From Anaeromyxobacteraceae bacterium (GTDB lineage Bacteria > Myxococcota > Myxococcia > Myxococcales > Anaeromyxobacteraceae): a stretch of DNA of 7,357 nucleotides. Positions within the stretch are counted from its first letter, which is position 1; the number at the start of each line of letters is the position of its first letter. The translations under genes and the position numbers were made by a program. The DNA lies in contig DAIEMM010000217.1 of assembly GCA_027349605.1 (NCBI GenBank), positions 1 through 7,357 of the forward strand, in the 5' to 3' direction. The notes beneath the pieces are model-generated. The model ran no database searches. It saw only the letters and a list, made by a program, of their open reading frames with translations, and was not told the origin of the DNA. Below are positions 1 through 6,626 of the stretch, in pieces.

Positions 1-399
1 GTCGTTCCAGACGATGACCATGGCGATGCAGCGCGCGAGCCCGATGAGGATGAGCCCCACCATGTACTCGGGCTTGTCGCGCAGGAAGATGACCGCGAGC
101 GCGAACATGAGGATCGGTCCGACGAGCCAGTTCTGCACCAGCGAGAGCGTCAGGACCTTCGCGTTCTTGAAGACCAGCGGCAGCTCGTCGTAGCGGACCT
201 TGGCGAGCGGCGGGTACATCATGAGGACGAGACCGATGGCGATGGGGATGGATGTGGTCCCGACGCTCATCCGGTCCAGCGCAGGAACGACACCCGGCAC
301 GAGGTAGCCGAGCGCCACCCCCGCGCCCATGGCGAGGAAGATCCAGAGCGTGAGGTAGCGGTCGAGGAAGGACAGGCGGCGGGCGACGGAGGCGGCCAC
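1..399 (-). CDS. acr3: ACR3-family arsenite efflux permease (N-terminal part)
   Basis: This inner-membrane transporter exports arsenite, and sometimes antimonite, from the cytoplasm. The visible 133 residues contain about four hydrophobic segments (roughly 16-38, 46-62, 80-106 and 112-130). They end in the family signature GLARCIAMVIVWND, whose Cys124 matches the conserved TM4 cysteine needed for transport in characterised ACR3 proteins. The family is usually 340-400 residues, so about two-thirds of the protein lies beyond the left edge. I chose the GTG start at 399 because GGGGAG lies about 9 nt upstream inside the end of arsR and no ATG is nearby. The gene follows arsR with only 2 bp between stop and start, so the two are almost certainly co-transcribed and translationally coupled. 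The family call is confident; the GTG start is likely but not proven. Confidence 0.95.
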   Translation of the reverse strand, partial: MAASVARRLSFLDRYLTLWIFLAMGAGVALGYLVPGVVPALDRMSVGTTSIPIAIGLVLMMYPPLAKVRYDELPLVFKNAKVLTLSLVQNWLVGPILMFALAVIFLRDKPEYMVGLILIGLARCIAMVIVWND

Positions 400-401
400 G
401 A

Positions 402-758
402 CTAGAGGCTCCCCACGAGTGCCTTCAGGCGGCGAAGGCCCCTAGGCTCGACGCAGTAACAGACCCGGGGGCCGTCGATCTCGCCCTTGATGAGCCCCGC
501 CTCCTTCAAGACCTTCAAGTGCTGCGACACCGTCGACTGGGCGAGGGGCAACTCATTCACGATGTCTCCGCAGACACAGGCTTCCCGGCGCACGAGGAGT
601 CGCATGATCTGGACCCGGGCCGGATTGCCAAGGGCCTTGGTCAAGGTTGCGAGATCTTGATCGGCGGTGTCGCCCTCCACGGGCCTGAGGTCGGGCTCAC
701 CGGGCTCGGCAGGACCACAACTCGGAGCGAGTCGGACGGCGCGCTGGGTCTTGATCAT
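402..758 (-). CDS. arsR: ArsR/SmtB-family arsenite-responsive repressor
   Basis: This is a 118-residue winged-helix repressor that would bind the ars operator and release it when As(III) or Sb(III) is bound. The fold runs from about residue 33 (LATLTKALGNPARVQIMRLL) through the recognition helix at about 74-88 (STVSQHLKVLKEAGL) to the wing and the C-terminal RVCYCVEP strand. Cys61 and Cys63 form the CVC motif (EACVCGDI) that supplies metalloid thiolates in classical ArsR proteins; Cys100 and Cys102 are further thiols. The first 30 residues are Pro-rich and not family-like. ATG at 758 has no good Shine-Dalgarno. Alternatives are an in-frame ATG at 803, which would put the candidate operator inside the gene, and an internal GTG before EGDTADQ. 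The gene leads the arsR-acr3 operon. Function is secure; the start is less so. Confidence 0.93.
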   Translation of the reverse strand: MIKTQRAVRLAPSCGPAEPGEPDLRPVEGDTADQDLATLTKALGNPARVQIMRLLVRREACVCGDIVNELPLAQSTVSQHLKVLKEAGLIKGEIDGPRVCYCVEPRGLRRLKALVGSL

Positions 759-763
759 TCCGA

Positions 764-781
764 CATCGTAATAGAACGATG
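764..781. promoter_or_regulatory. Candidate ArsR operator (inverted repeat)
   Basis: A perfect 6-bp dyad, CATCGT-AATAGA-ACGATG, lies 5 bp upstream of the arsR start codon. It is AT-richer than its surroundings and sits where an autoregulatory ArsR site is expected. ArsR/SmtB proteins bind short palindromes of this general size, but the exact sequence preference of this repressor is unknown. I found no convincing -35/-10 pair on either strand in the 782-908 interval between arsR and the plus-strand genes. The operator role rests on symmetry and position. Confidence 0.55.
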
Positions 782-908
782 ACCCGGACGCACGCAGTAA
801 CATTTCAGTGACAAGACAATTTTCCATCATCGGCCCATTACGCTTCGACGGCACTGAATGAGGTTGCCCTTGAATCCGCCCCGGACTAGACGACGAGAGA
901 GGCCGGGA

Positions 909-1013
909 ATGGGCGAACGGGAAACAGCCATCTTCGCGGTGATCGTCTGGACGACGGTTGGCGCCCTGCTCCTGCTGGTGGTCCGGCTCATGCGGGGTCG
1001 TCCGTTTCGATGA
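909..1013 (+). CDS. Possible 34-residue single-span membrane peptide
   Basis: This short reading frame begins MGERETAIFAVIVW, continues with a strongly hydrophobic stretch to about residue 28, and ends in the basic tail RLMRGRPFR before TGA. That is a clean single transmembrane helix with a positive C-terminus, which would favour a C-in orientation. A purine-rich GAGAGAGG lies just upstream at ribosome-binding distance from the ATG. The stop is 22 bp before the GTG of the response regulator, on the same strand, so the two could share a transcript. I do not recognise a family. It could be a small accessory of the sensor system, or a leader frame that helps expression of the regulator. It may also be a chance frame, although the placement of charge and hydrophobicity argues against that. 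Confidence 0.45.
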   Translation: MGERETAIFAVIVWTTVGALLLLVVRLMRGRPFR

Positions 1014-1035
1014 TGCCGGGGTACACTGCTGCCCC

Positions 1036-2391
1036 GTGAGACTGCTCCTGGCAGAGGACGATCGGCTCGTCAGAATCCCGGTGAGGGACGCCCTCCGAGC
1101 GGCTGGCCTCGACGTCACGGAGTGTGCCGACGGGAGCGCGGCACTCCGTGCCGCCGAGGCCGAGGCGTTCGACATCGTGCTCTCGGACATTCTCCTGCCC
1201 GGCCTGGACGGGATCGCGCTGTTCCGGCGGTTGAGGTCCATCCAGCCGGACGCTGCCGTCATGCTCATGACGGCGCACGCGGATGCGGCGGACGCGGCCA
1301 CGGTGACCCGGGAAGGCGCTCGCGACTACATCGTGAAGCCCTTCGAGATCGAGGAACTGGTCCTTCGCATCGGAAGGGTGCGGGAGGAACTGGACTTCCG
1401 GCGCCGGATGGAGGCGGGCGGAGTTCACCCCGGCGCAAGCGGCCACCCGATCCGGGGAGTGTCGTCCGCGGTGAAGCGCCTCCTGGAAGGGGTGGAAGCC
1501 GCCGCGGCGAGCGACGTGAGCGTGCTCCTCACGGGCGAGACGGGGACCGGCAAGGACCTCTGTGCTCGCGTGATACACGCGCGGAGCCGCCGAGCTGGCC
1601 GGCCGTTCGTCGCGGTCAACTGCGCGGCCATCCCCGAGAGCCTCTTCGAGGCGGAACTGTTCGGCCACGAGAAGGGTGCCTTCACGGGGGCAGACCGCAA
1701 GCGGATTGGTCGATTCGAGGTTGCCGACGGCGGAACGCTCTTCCTCGACGAGGTGGCGGAGTTGTCCCTCGGCGCCCAGGTGAAGCTCCTCCGGGTTCTC
1801 GAGGCTCGGTCGTTCGAGCCGGTAGGATCGAGCCGCACGGTGGAGGTCGACGTCCGGGTCATCGCCGCCACGAACCGGGACCTCCAGGCCGAGATCGCGC
1901 GCGGATCCTTCCGGAGCGATCTCTTCTACCGCCTGAACGTGATCGACATCACGACTCCCCCACTACGGGCCCGGCGTGCCGACATTCCCGGGCTGGTGCG
2001 GGATTTCCTGGTGGGGATCGCCGCTCGCCAGGGGCGCCCGGTGCCTGCGCTCGATCCGGCGGCCGTCGCCGCACTCACCACGTACGACTTTCCGGGAAAC
2101 GTCCGCGAGTTGCTCCACGCCCTCGAGCGCGCGGTCGCCATGGCCCGCGGGGACGTCATCCGCCTTTCCCATCTGCCTCCAGCCCTGCGTGGAGATGCCG
2201 GGGAACCCGAGGAGGAGCTCCCGGACACGATCCAGCCCCTCGCGAAGGCGGTCGAGGAGTTCGAGTTGCAGTACATCCGTCGCGTTCTCGCCAAGGTGGG
2301 TGGCCATCGGGGACGAGCCGCGGACCTTCTCGGAATCTCGAGAAAGGGGCTGTGGCTCAGGTTGCGCGAGGAGCCGGAGGCCGAGGATTGA
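1036..2391 (+). CDS. NtrC-type sigma-54-dependent response regulator (AioR/ArxR-like role)
   Basis: This 451-residue cytoplasmic activator has three domains. Residues 1-118 are a receiver: acidic pair Asp8-Asp9, phosphoacceptor Asp51 in LSDILLPGLDG, Thr79 and Lys101. Residues about 138-370 are a sigma-54 AAA+ domain: Walker A GETGTGKD at 167-174, the sigma-54 contact loop GAFTGA at 214-219, Walker B GGTLFLDEV at 232-240, and FRSDLFYRLNV with the expected arginines. Residues about 405-445 are a Fis-type helix-turn-helix (HRGRAADLLGISRKGLWLRL). All catalytic motifs are intact. I chose GTG at 1036 because the receiver strand RLLLAEDD begins directly there; its Shine-Dalgarno is weak, and upstream in-frame sequence is not receiver-like. 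The gene is convergent with the histidine kinase, which is probably its partner. Predicted targets are the two sigma-54 promoters to the right. The partner and ligand are inferred. Confidence 0.95.
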   Translation: MRLLLAEDDRLVRIPVRDALRAAGLDVTECADGSAALRAAEAEAFDIVLSDILLPGLDGIALFRRLRSIQPDAAVMLMTAHADAADAATVTREGARDYIVKPFEIEELVLRIGRVREELDFRRRMEAGGVHPGASGHPIRGVSSAVKRLLEGVEAAAASDVSVLLTGETGTGKDLCARVIHARSRRAGRPFVAVNCAAIPESLFEAELFGHEKGAFTGADRKRIGRFEVADGGTLFLDEVAELSLGAQVKLLRVLEARSFEPVGSSRTVEVDVRVIAATNRDLQAEIARGSFRSDLFYRLNVIDITTPPLRARRADIPGLVRDFLVGIAARQGRPVPALDPAAVAALTTYDFPGNVRELLHALERAVAMARGDVIRLSHLPPALRGDAGEPEEELPDTIQPLAKAVEEFELQYIRRVLAKVGGHRGRAADLLGISRKGLWLRLREEPEAED

Positions 2392-2400
2392 CGGGCAGGT

Positions 2401-3858
2401 TCAGGCGGCTGGATCCGCTGTGCCTTGCGGCCACGACGCCGGCCTGAGCCAGAGCGTGACGATCGTCCCCTTCTCGGGGAAGGAGAAGTCGAGTCCACCG
2501 CCGTGTACCTCGGCGATGCTCCGGGTCACCGACAGGCCCAGGCCCGTTCCTTCCCCCTCGGGCTTGGTGCTGAAGAAGGGATCCATCACCCGTTCCCGGA
2601 CTTCGGCGGGGATTCCCGGGCCATCGTCCTCGATGGCGATCCCGTAGTGGCCTTCCCTCGCGACATACCGGACGCGGATCTCCCCGCCCTCGGATGTCAC
2701 GTAGGCCGCGTTGAGGATCAGGTTGAGCAGGGCCTGGCCGATCTCCTTGCGATCCGCCTTCACCTGGAGGGTTCCGGGTTCTCCCTCCGCCTGGACGAGG
2801 GTGATCCTCTTCCGCCGGAGGAGGGGCTGGAGCAGCGCTGCGCCCTCGCGTGACAGGTCCTCGAGCATCACCGACTCGAGCTTCGGGGGGCGAGGGCGTG
2901 CGAAGTCGAGGAGCCTTCCCATCACGTGCTCCACGCGATCGACACCGTCCTCCATGAGCTCCAGGTACTCGTCCACCGACTCGGCGGGAAGGTCCTCGGT
3001 GCGCAGGCGGCGGAGGCAGGCCTTCATCCCCGCGATGGGATTGTTGACCTCGTGGGCGACACCGGCGACCAGAGTCCCGAGCGCCGCCATCCGCTCCGTG
3101 GCAGCGGATTGCGCCCGGGCTCGCTCCTGTTCCTCGTGAGCCGATCGGAGACGGACCATCATCCGGTTGAACCGCTCGGCGAGAAGCGCGAACTCCAGGC
3201 TGCCGCGCGCACGGACCGCGCCCTGGGAGGAGGCAGGGTCGAAACGATCCGCGGCCTCGAGCATCTCCCCGACGGGACGTGCGACCTTCCGCCCCACGAC
3301 CAGGGCCGCCGCGATCCCGCCCCCGATGACGGCGATCGCGAGGAGCCCCAGCGTCACGGCGAGCTCCCGGCGAGTCGCCGTCAGAATCCCGAGGTCGAGC
3401 CCGATCCGGACATCCCCGAGGGCGCCGTCGAGGATGGGCTCGCGCACATCCAGAAACCGTCCGGCGCCGCTCTTCACGACGACCGGATGGGCGCCTGCTC
3501 GAGCCAGGTCGACGAGCTCGGTTGGCGTTCCGTCGGGAAACGACGAGGCCACGACGCGCCCACCGCGCAGGATGAAGCAGTACGCGACACGGCCGCCCTC
3601 GACCGTGCCTCCGACGAGGGCGTCGAGCGCCACGACGTCGTCGACCAGCAGCGGCTCGACCGCCTGCCGGGCGATCTGGCGCGCGATGCTCGTGCCCAGC
3701 ACGTCCTGCTCGCGCGCCAGGGCCCGACTGGTGACACGGTTGGCGATGATCAGGTGAGCGGCGTGGGTGAAGATCACGCCCAGCGCGGCAAACGCGGCGA
3801 GCTGGGTCCAGAGGCGGACCCGGGGCCACCGGAAGCCCCTGGACGGCGGCGGGGTCAC
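2401..3858 (-). CDS. Membrane sensor histidine kinase (AioS/ArxS-like role)
   Basis: This 485-residue inner-membrane kinase has a first transmembrane helix at about 17-39 and a periplasmic sensor region at about 40-165 containing a Cache-like stretch (YCFILRGGRVVASSFPDG). A second helix at about 166-188 is followed by a HAMP linker starting VGRKVARPVGEML. The H-box is GVAHEVNNPIAGM with phospho-acceptor His269. The ATPase domain has the N-box around Asn379-Asn383, the G1 box EDDGPGIP at 410-417, PFFSTK at 427-432 and GTGLGL at 437-442. All catalytic motifs are present, and the HEVNNP form is typical of kinases that pair with NtrC-type regulators. The GTG start overlaps the stop of the upstream binding-protein gene as GTGA, so the two are translationally coupled. 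The binding protein probably docks on the periplasmic domain, as AioX is thought to do on AioS. Confidence 0.95.
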   Translation of the reverse strand: MTPPPSRGFRWPRVRLWTQLAAFAALGVIFTHAAHLIIANRVTSRALAREQDVLGTSIARQIARQAVEPLLVDDVVALDALVGGTVEGGRVAYCFILRGGRVVASSFPDGTPTELVDLARAGAHPVVVKSGAGRFLDVREPILDGALGDVRIGLDLGILTATRRELAVTLGLLAIAVIGGGIAAALVVGRKVARPVGEMLEAADRFDPASSQGAVRARGSLEFALLAERFNRMMVRLRSAHEEQERARAQSAATERMAALGTLVAGVAHEVNNPIAGMKACLRRLRTEDLPAESVDEYLELMEDGVDRVEHVMGRLLDFARPRPPKLESVMLEDLSREGAALLQPLLRRKRITLVQAEGEPGTLQVKADRKEIGQALLNLILNAAYVTSEGGEIRVRYVAREGHYGIAIEDDGPGIPAEVRERVMDPFFSTKPEGEGTGLGLSVTRSIAEVHGGGLDFSFPEKGTIVTLWLRPASWPQGTADPAA

Positions 3859-4784
3859 CTCGCGAGTCCCATCACCGCCGCGGCTGCGTCGTAGAGCCCC
3901 GGCTCAGGAACGGCGAAGCGATCGATGTGCACGTCGCGCAGGAGCGGGGCGGCCTCGGGATCGAGGTGGAGGCGGAGCAACTCGTCGCGCAGCCGCTCGC
4001 GTACCGACGGCGATACCTGCGTCGACGCCACGAATGGCATGACGCCGTAGGCGGGCGACTGGTGGATGATTCGCGTCCGCTCGCGAAGCGCGGGGTCGCG
4101 CACGGCGAGCGCCTCGTAGACGAGGCTGTCCACGGCTGCGCCGTCCACGAGCCCCCTCGCCACGGCGTCGACGGACCGATCATGGCTCCGGGTGAAGGTG
4201 GTCGAGGCGAAGAAATGGGCCGGATCGTGCCCCTGGTCCCTCAGCAACCGGGAAGGGTAGATGTGCCCGGAGAACGAGAGCTCGTCCGTGAACGCGAAAC
4301 GCTTCCCGGCGAGATCCGCAAGACGGGTCGCGCTGGCACCGGCGGGGACGATGACGAGGGAGTGATAAGTGCTTCGCCCTCCGACGACCGGTACCGCCAG
4401 GACGGCGACGGCGCCCGGGGCCCGCTGCAGCAGGTCGAGGTAGCCGCCGGTACAGACGAGGGCAGCATCGACCTTGCCTGCGGCAAGGAGGTCATCCACT
4501 TCGGAGTAGGTGCGGCGCTGGACGAACTGGACGGGGACGCCCAGCCGTCGACCGAGCAGGTCGAAGAGGCGGGAGTACGAGGAAAAGGTGTCCTGAGGGG
4601 AGAGGATCGTCGCCACCGAGATGCGAAGGGGCTGCTGTCCGGAGGCGGTGCCGGCCACGGAAGCCTGTGCCCGGGGCGGGGTCATGTCCACCGCGACCTC
4701 GGGGTACGGAACCTGGGTGCACGCGATCGCGAGGAGGGACGGCGCCACGCACGCCCAGAACCGGATGACGGAACTTCGTCGCAT
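3855..4784 (-). CDS. PhnD-like periplasmic oxyanion-binding lipoprotein, AioX/ArxX-like sensor
   Basis: This 309-residue binding protein belongs to the phosphate/phosphite/phosphonate-binding PhnD-type fold. It begins with a basic, hydrophobic signal (MRRSSVIRFW) and a lipobox-like LLAIAC, giving lipidated Cys22. A Pro/Ala linker follows, and the binding domain starts near LRISVATILSPQDTF at residue 53. Family hallmarks include the DLLAAGKVDAALVCTGGY segment, the DLAGKRFAFTDELSFSG region and SHDRSVDAVARGLVDGAAVD. Cys111 in VCTGGY sits close to the position of the cysteine reported as essential for arsenite sensing in AioX (about residue 108, from memory). No ABC permease or ATPase gene is adjacent. 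The stop instead overlaps a kinase start, which points to a ligand sensor, not a transporter component. I prefer ATG 4784, with AGGA 8 nt upstream; ATG 4793 would add three residues. Arsenite as ligand is inferred from context. Confidence 0.88.
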   Translation of the reverse strand: MRRSSVIRFWACVAPSLLAIACTQVPYPEVAVDMTPPRAQASVAGTASGQQPLRISVATILSPQDTFSSYSRLFDLLGRRLGVPVQFVQRRTYSEVDDLLAAGKVDAALVCTGGYLDLLQRAPGAVAVLAVPVVGGRSTYHSLVIVPAGASATRLADLAGKRFAFTDELSFSGHIYPSRLLRDQGHDPAHFFASTTFTRSHDRSVDAVARGLVDGAAVDSLVYEALAVRDPALRERTRIIHQSPAYGVMPFVASTQVSPSVRERLRDELLRLHLDPEAAPLLRDVHIDRFAVPEPGLYDAAAAVMGLAR

Positions 4785-4837
4785 CGCTCGCATCCTAGAC
4801 GCTCTGCGGCAATCCGGGGAGCCACCCCCTGAGCCCA

Positions 4838-4855
4838 TGTTGCCAGTTTGAAACA
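4838..4855. promoter_or_regulatory. Candidate regulator-binding site 1 (upstream activating dyad)
   Basis: The sequence TGTTGC-CAGTTT-GAAACA is an inverted repeat with one mismatch. It fits the pattern GTTNC-N6-GNAAC that I recall as proposed for AioR-type regulators. It is repeated almost identically at 6459-6476, and both copies are followed by GG. Its centre is about 141 bp upstream of the -24 GG of the sigma-54 promoter at 4986, a normal enhancer distance for an NtrC-type activator. It also lies 45-55 bp upstream of the binding-protein gene on the other strand, so it could additionally affect sensor expression. Confidence 0.65.
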
Positions 4856-4985
4856 GGGCAGGGCCAGTGAGGCCCTCGAGCTGGGTACCGCCAGGAACAC
4901 CACCGGTCATGCAGTCCAGAGGAGATGGAGGGTAACGGGCTCGGATCACGATATCGGGGCCAGCCTGGGCTCGCATCAGGCCAGA

Positions 4986-5001
4986 TGGCAGGGCTCTTGC
5001 T
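4986..5001 (+). promoter_or_regulatory. Sigma-54 promoter of the porin gene
   Basis: TGGCAGGGCTCTTGCT matches the -24/-12 consensus TGGCAC-N5-TTGCW with a single mismatch. The invariant GG (4987-4988) and GC (4999-5000) have exact spacing. The predicted start of transcription is near 5012, leaving a leader of about 43 nt before the porin ATG, with AGGGAG as ribosome-binding site 8 nt upstream of that ATG. The enhancer-like dyad at 4838 and the sigma-54 activator gene in the same locus support the call. Confidence 0.8.
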
Positions 5002-5054
5002 ACCGGCTCCCCACATTCCGGGCGACCCCCGCCCGCCATGAGGGAGTCACAACG

Positions 5055-6380
5055 ATGAGAAGGATTTCCGTCCTCGGAGCCGCGGCGCTGCTCGCCGTAC
5101 TCCCAGCAGCCGCCAGCGCCCAGGCCAGCAACCAGGAAGTGGTCGTCAAGGAGAACACCACGGTGGTGGTGAAGGAGGCGCCGAAGCCGTCGCCCGTCAC
5201 CTCCACGCCGTTCGGGTTCTTCGTCTTCAACGCCTTCTTCAACGACTCCCCGGGCAATCGCAACTACCCGCTTCCCGCCCGCTGCACGGGCGGCGCGTCG
5301 TGCGAGGGCAACGTCCTCCTCGACGTACGCCAGACCCGGCTCGGCTCGCGCCTCGTCTTCGACGACACGGCCGGATGGACCAAGGCCAAGCTTTCCGCGG
5401 TCGTCGCGATCGACTTCCAGGGTGGATACACCAGCACGGCGGCCAGCTCGGTCGGTTTCTATAATCCGACCCTCCGACTCAGGTTGGCCTATGCCGATGC
5501 CAACTGGGGCGGCTTCACGCTCCGCATCGGACAGGACGACCAACTCGTCTCGCTGCTCCGGCCGGTCACCATCGCCTACATCGCGAACCCGCTCTTCCAG
5601 TTCGCCGGCACGCTGAACGGCCGGGCCCCGATGATCGCGGCCCGCTACGACATCAATCCCAAGGACGGAATCGGATTCAATGCGCAGGTCGCAGCGGTCA
5701 ATCCCCAGGACAACACTGCCGGCGACGCCACCATCTCGCCCTCCGCTGCCGTCGACCTCGGCGCTGGCAACCGGTCGCGCGTGCCCGCCTTCGAGGGGCG
5801 CGTCGCCGTGGCCTACAAGACCGGCGGGAAGAGGATGCTCGAGCTCGCCGGCTGGGGCGGTTTCCAGAAGAACCGCTTCGTCAGCCCCGCCACCGACACC
5901 AACGTCGACGTGAACTCCTACATCTTCGGTGGCGACATGCAGCTCAACATCTGGATGGTCAACGTCCTCGGCTCGATCTACAGCGCCAAGGGCTGGGACC
6001 AGCCGGGCTCGCTCGGCGCGAGCCAGGGCATCGCCATCTCCGCCACCCGCCCCACGCCGACCTCCCCCTGGACCATCACCAACGCCAATGCCGTCCCCGC
6101 GCTCGGCGGCTGGTTCCAGGTCCTCGTCGGCCCGGACAACCTCGTGAAGGCGTACGGCGGGTGGGGCGGGACCCAGAGCCCGTTCAACGCCTACACCGGC
6201 AGCCTGCTCGCCGTGGCCGGCACCCGCGTCCAGAACTTCCAGTGGGCCGCCGGCCTCATCGGCTACGCCGGCAAGAACTGGCGCTTCTCCGCCGAGTACT
6301 CCCGCGCCACGAGCTTCTTCTACAACGGCGACAACTACTCCCAGGGGCAGTTCTCCCTCAACTCGCAGCTGGTCTTCTAG
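5055..6380 (+). CDS. Outer-membrane beta-barrel porin
   Basis: This 441-residue protein begins with a classical signal peptide (MRRISVLGAAALLAVLPAAASA, likely cut after Ala22). A short linker follows containing VVVKE twice (29-33 and 37-41), then a Lys/Pro stretch. The rest is alternating polar/aromatic beta strands and turns. An early strand reads DVRQTRLGSRLVF, as in porins of the DcaP type, and the protein ends GQFSLNSQLVF with the terminal Phe recognised by the BAM machinery. Cys77 and Cys83 could form a small loop disulfide. The exact porin family cannot be fixed by eye. The gene stands alone between its own sigma-54 promoter and the next regulatory region, so it appears to be induced together with the oxidoreductase. 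It may admit the oxyanion substrate or release the product; that role is inferred. Confidence 0.88.
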   Translation: MRRISVLGAAALLAVLPAAASAQASNQEVVVKENTTVVVKEAPKPSPVTSTPFGFFVFNAFFNDSPGNRNYPLPARCTGGASCEGNVLLDVRQTRLGSRLVFDDTAGWTKAKLSAVVAIDFQGGYTSTAASSVGFYNPTLRLRLAYADANWGGFTLRIGQDDQLVSLLRPVTIAYIANPLFQFAGTLNGRAPMIAARYDINPKDGIGFNAQVAAVNPQDNTAGDATISPSAAVDLGAGNRSRVPAFEGRVAVAYKTGGKRMLELAGWGGFQKNRFVSPATDTNVDVNSYIFGGDMQLNIWMVNVLGSIYSAKGWDQPGSLGASQGIAISATRPTPTSPWTITNANAVPALGGWFQVLVGPDNLVKAYGGWGGTQSPFNAYTGSLLAVAGTRVQNFQWAAGLIGYAGKNWRFSAEYSRATSFFYNGDNYSQGQFSLNSQLVF

Positions 6381-6398
6381 AGGCGGTTCGACGGACGC

Positions 6399-6443
6399 CC
6401 CGCGGCCGGCCGCCGCCCGCCTTGACGGCGCGCTGGCCGCGGG
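6399..6443. repeat. GC-rich inverted repeat after the porin gene, possible terminator
   Basis: CCCGCGGCC at 6399-6407 is perfectly complementary to GGCCGCGGG at 6435-6443, with a 27-nt interior that can itself pair partly. It starts 18 bp after the porin stop codon, where a terminator would be expected. There is no T-run after the second arm, so it is not a canonical intrinsic terminator. It could still slow polymerase or protect the mRNA end. Confidence 0.35.
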
Positions 6444-6458
6444 AGCCCGTCAGTCCGT

Positions 6459-6476
6459 TGTTTCAGGAACGAAACA
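6459..6476. promoter_or_regulatory. Candidate regulator-binding site 2 (upstream activating dyad)
   Basis: TGTTTC-AGGAAC-GAAACA is a perfect inverted repeat with 6-bp arms and a 6-bp spacer. It shares TGTTNC-N6-GAAACAGG with the copy at 4838. Its centre is about 161 bp upstream of the -24 GG of the sigma-54-like promoter at 6627, about 20 bp (two helical turns) further than the spacing at the porin gene. It fits the GTTNC-N6-GNAAC pattern recalled for AioR-type activators. The most likely ligand is the NtrC-type regulator encoded at 1036-2391. Confidence 0.7.
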
Positions 6477-6626
6477 GGCCAGCCGGATTCCATCTCCGGT
6501 CGTGAGAACGAGCGGAAACACCGGGACGGTGCTGTTCGCGGACACCAGATCCGGGCCAGTCGGCGATTCGACGTATCGAGGCGAAGGTCCAAGGGAATCG
6601 AGCCCCGCCGTTCCTTCCCCACCACG

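Noticed and set aside
519..782. Open frame of 87 codons on the plus strand across arsR.
   Set aside because: It lies opposite the well-supported arsR gene, has no recognisable domain, and long antisense frames are expected in GC-rich DNA.
958..1035. Upstream extension of the response regulator from an ATG at 958.
   Set aside because: The extra 26 residues are not receiver-like and overlap the 34-residue membrane peptide. The conserved receiver strand starts at the GTG at 1036.
2357..3829. 490-codon minus-strand frame overlapping the histidine kinase.
   Set aside because: It is rich in Arg, Gly and Pro with no domain, and is a frame shadow of the kinase, whose own frame has every catalytic box.
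4808..4824. Minus-strand sigma-54-like sequence TGGCTCCCCGGATTGCC upstream of the binding-protein gene.
   Set aside because: The GG to GC distance is one base too long (13 instead of 12), and sigma-54 tolerates spacing changes poorly. No other convincing promoter was seen for this operon.
5038..5058. Six-codon frame whose TGA overlaps the porin ATG.
   Set aside because: It has no ribosome-binding site of its own and contains the porin's AGGGAG; probably coincidental.
4793..5543. Extension of the minus-strand binding-protein frame far to the right.
   Set aside because: It would run through the intergenic regulatory DNA and antisense to the porin. The signal peptide and lipobox begin at the ATGs at 4784/4793.
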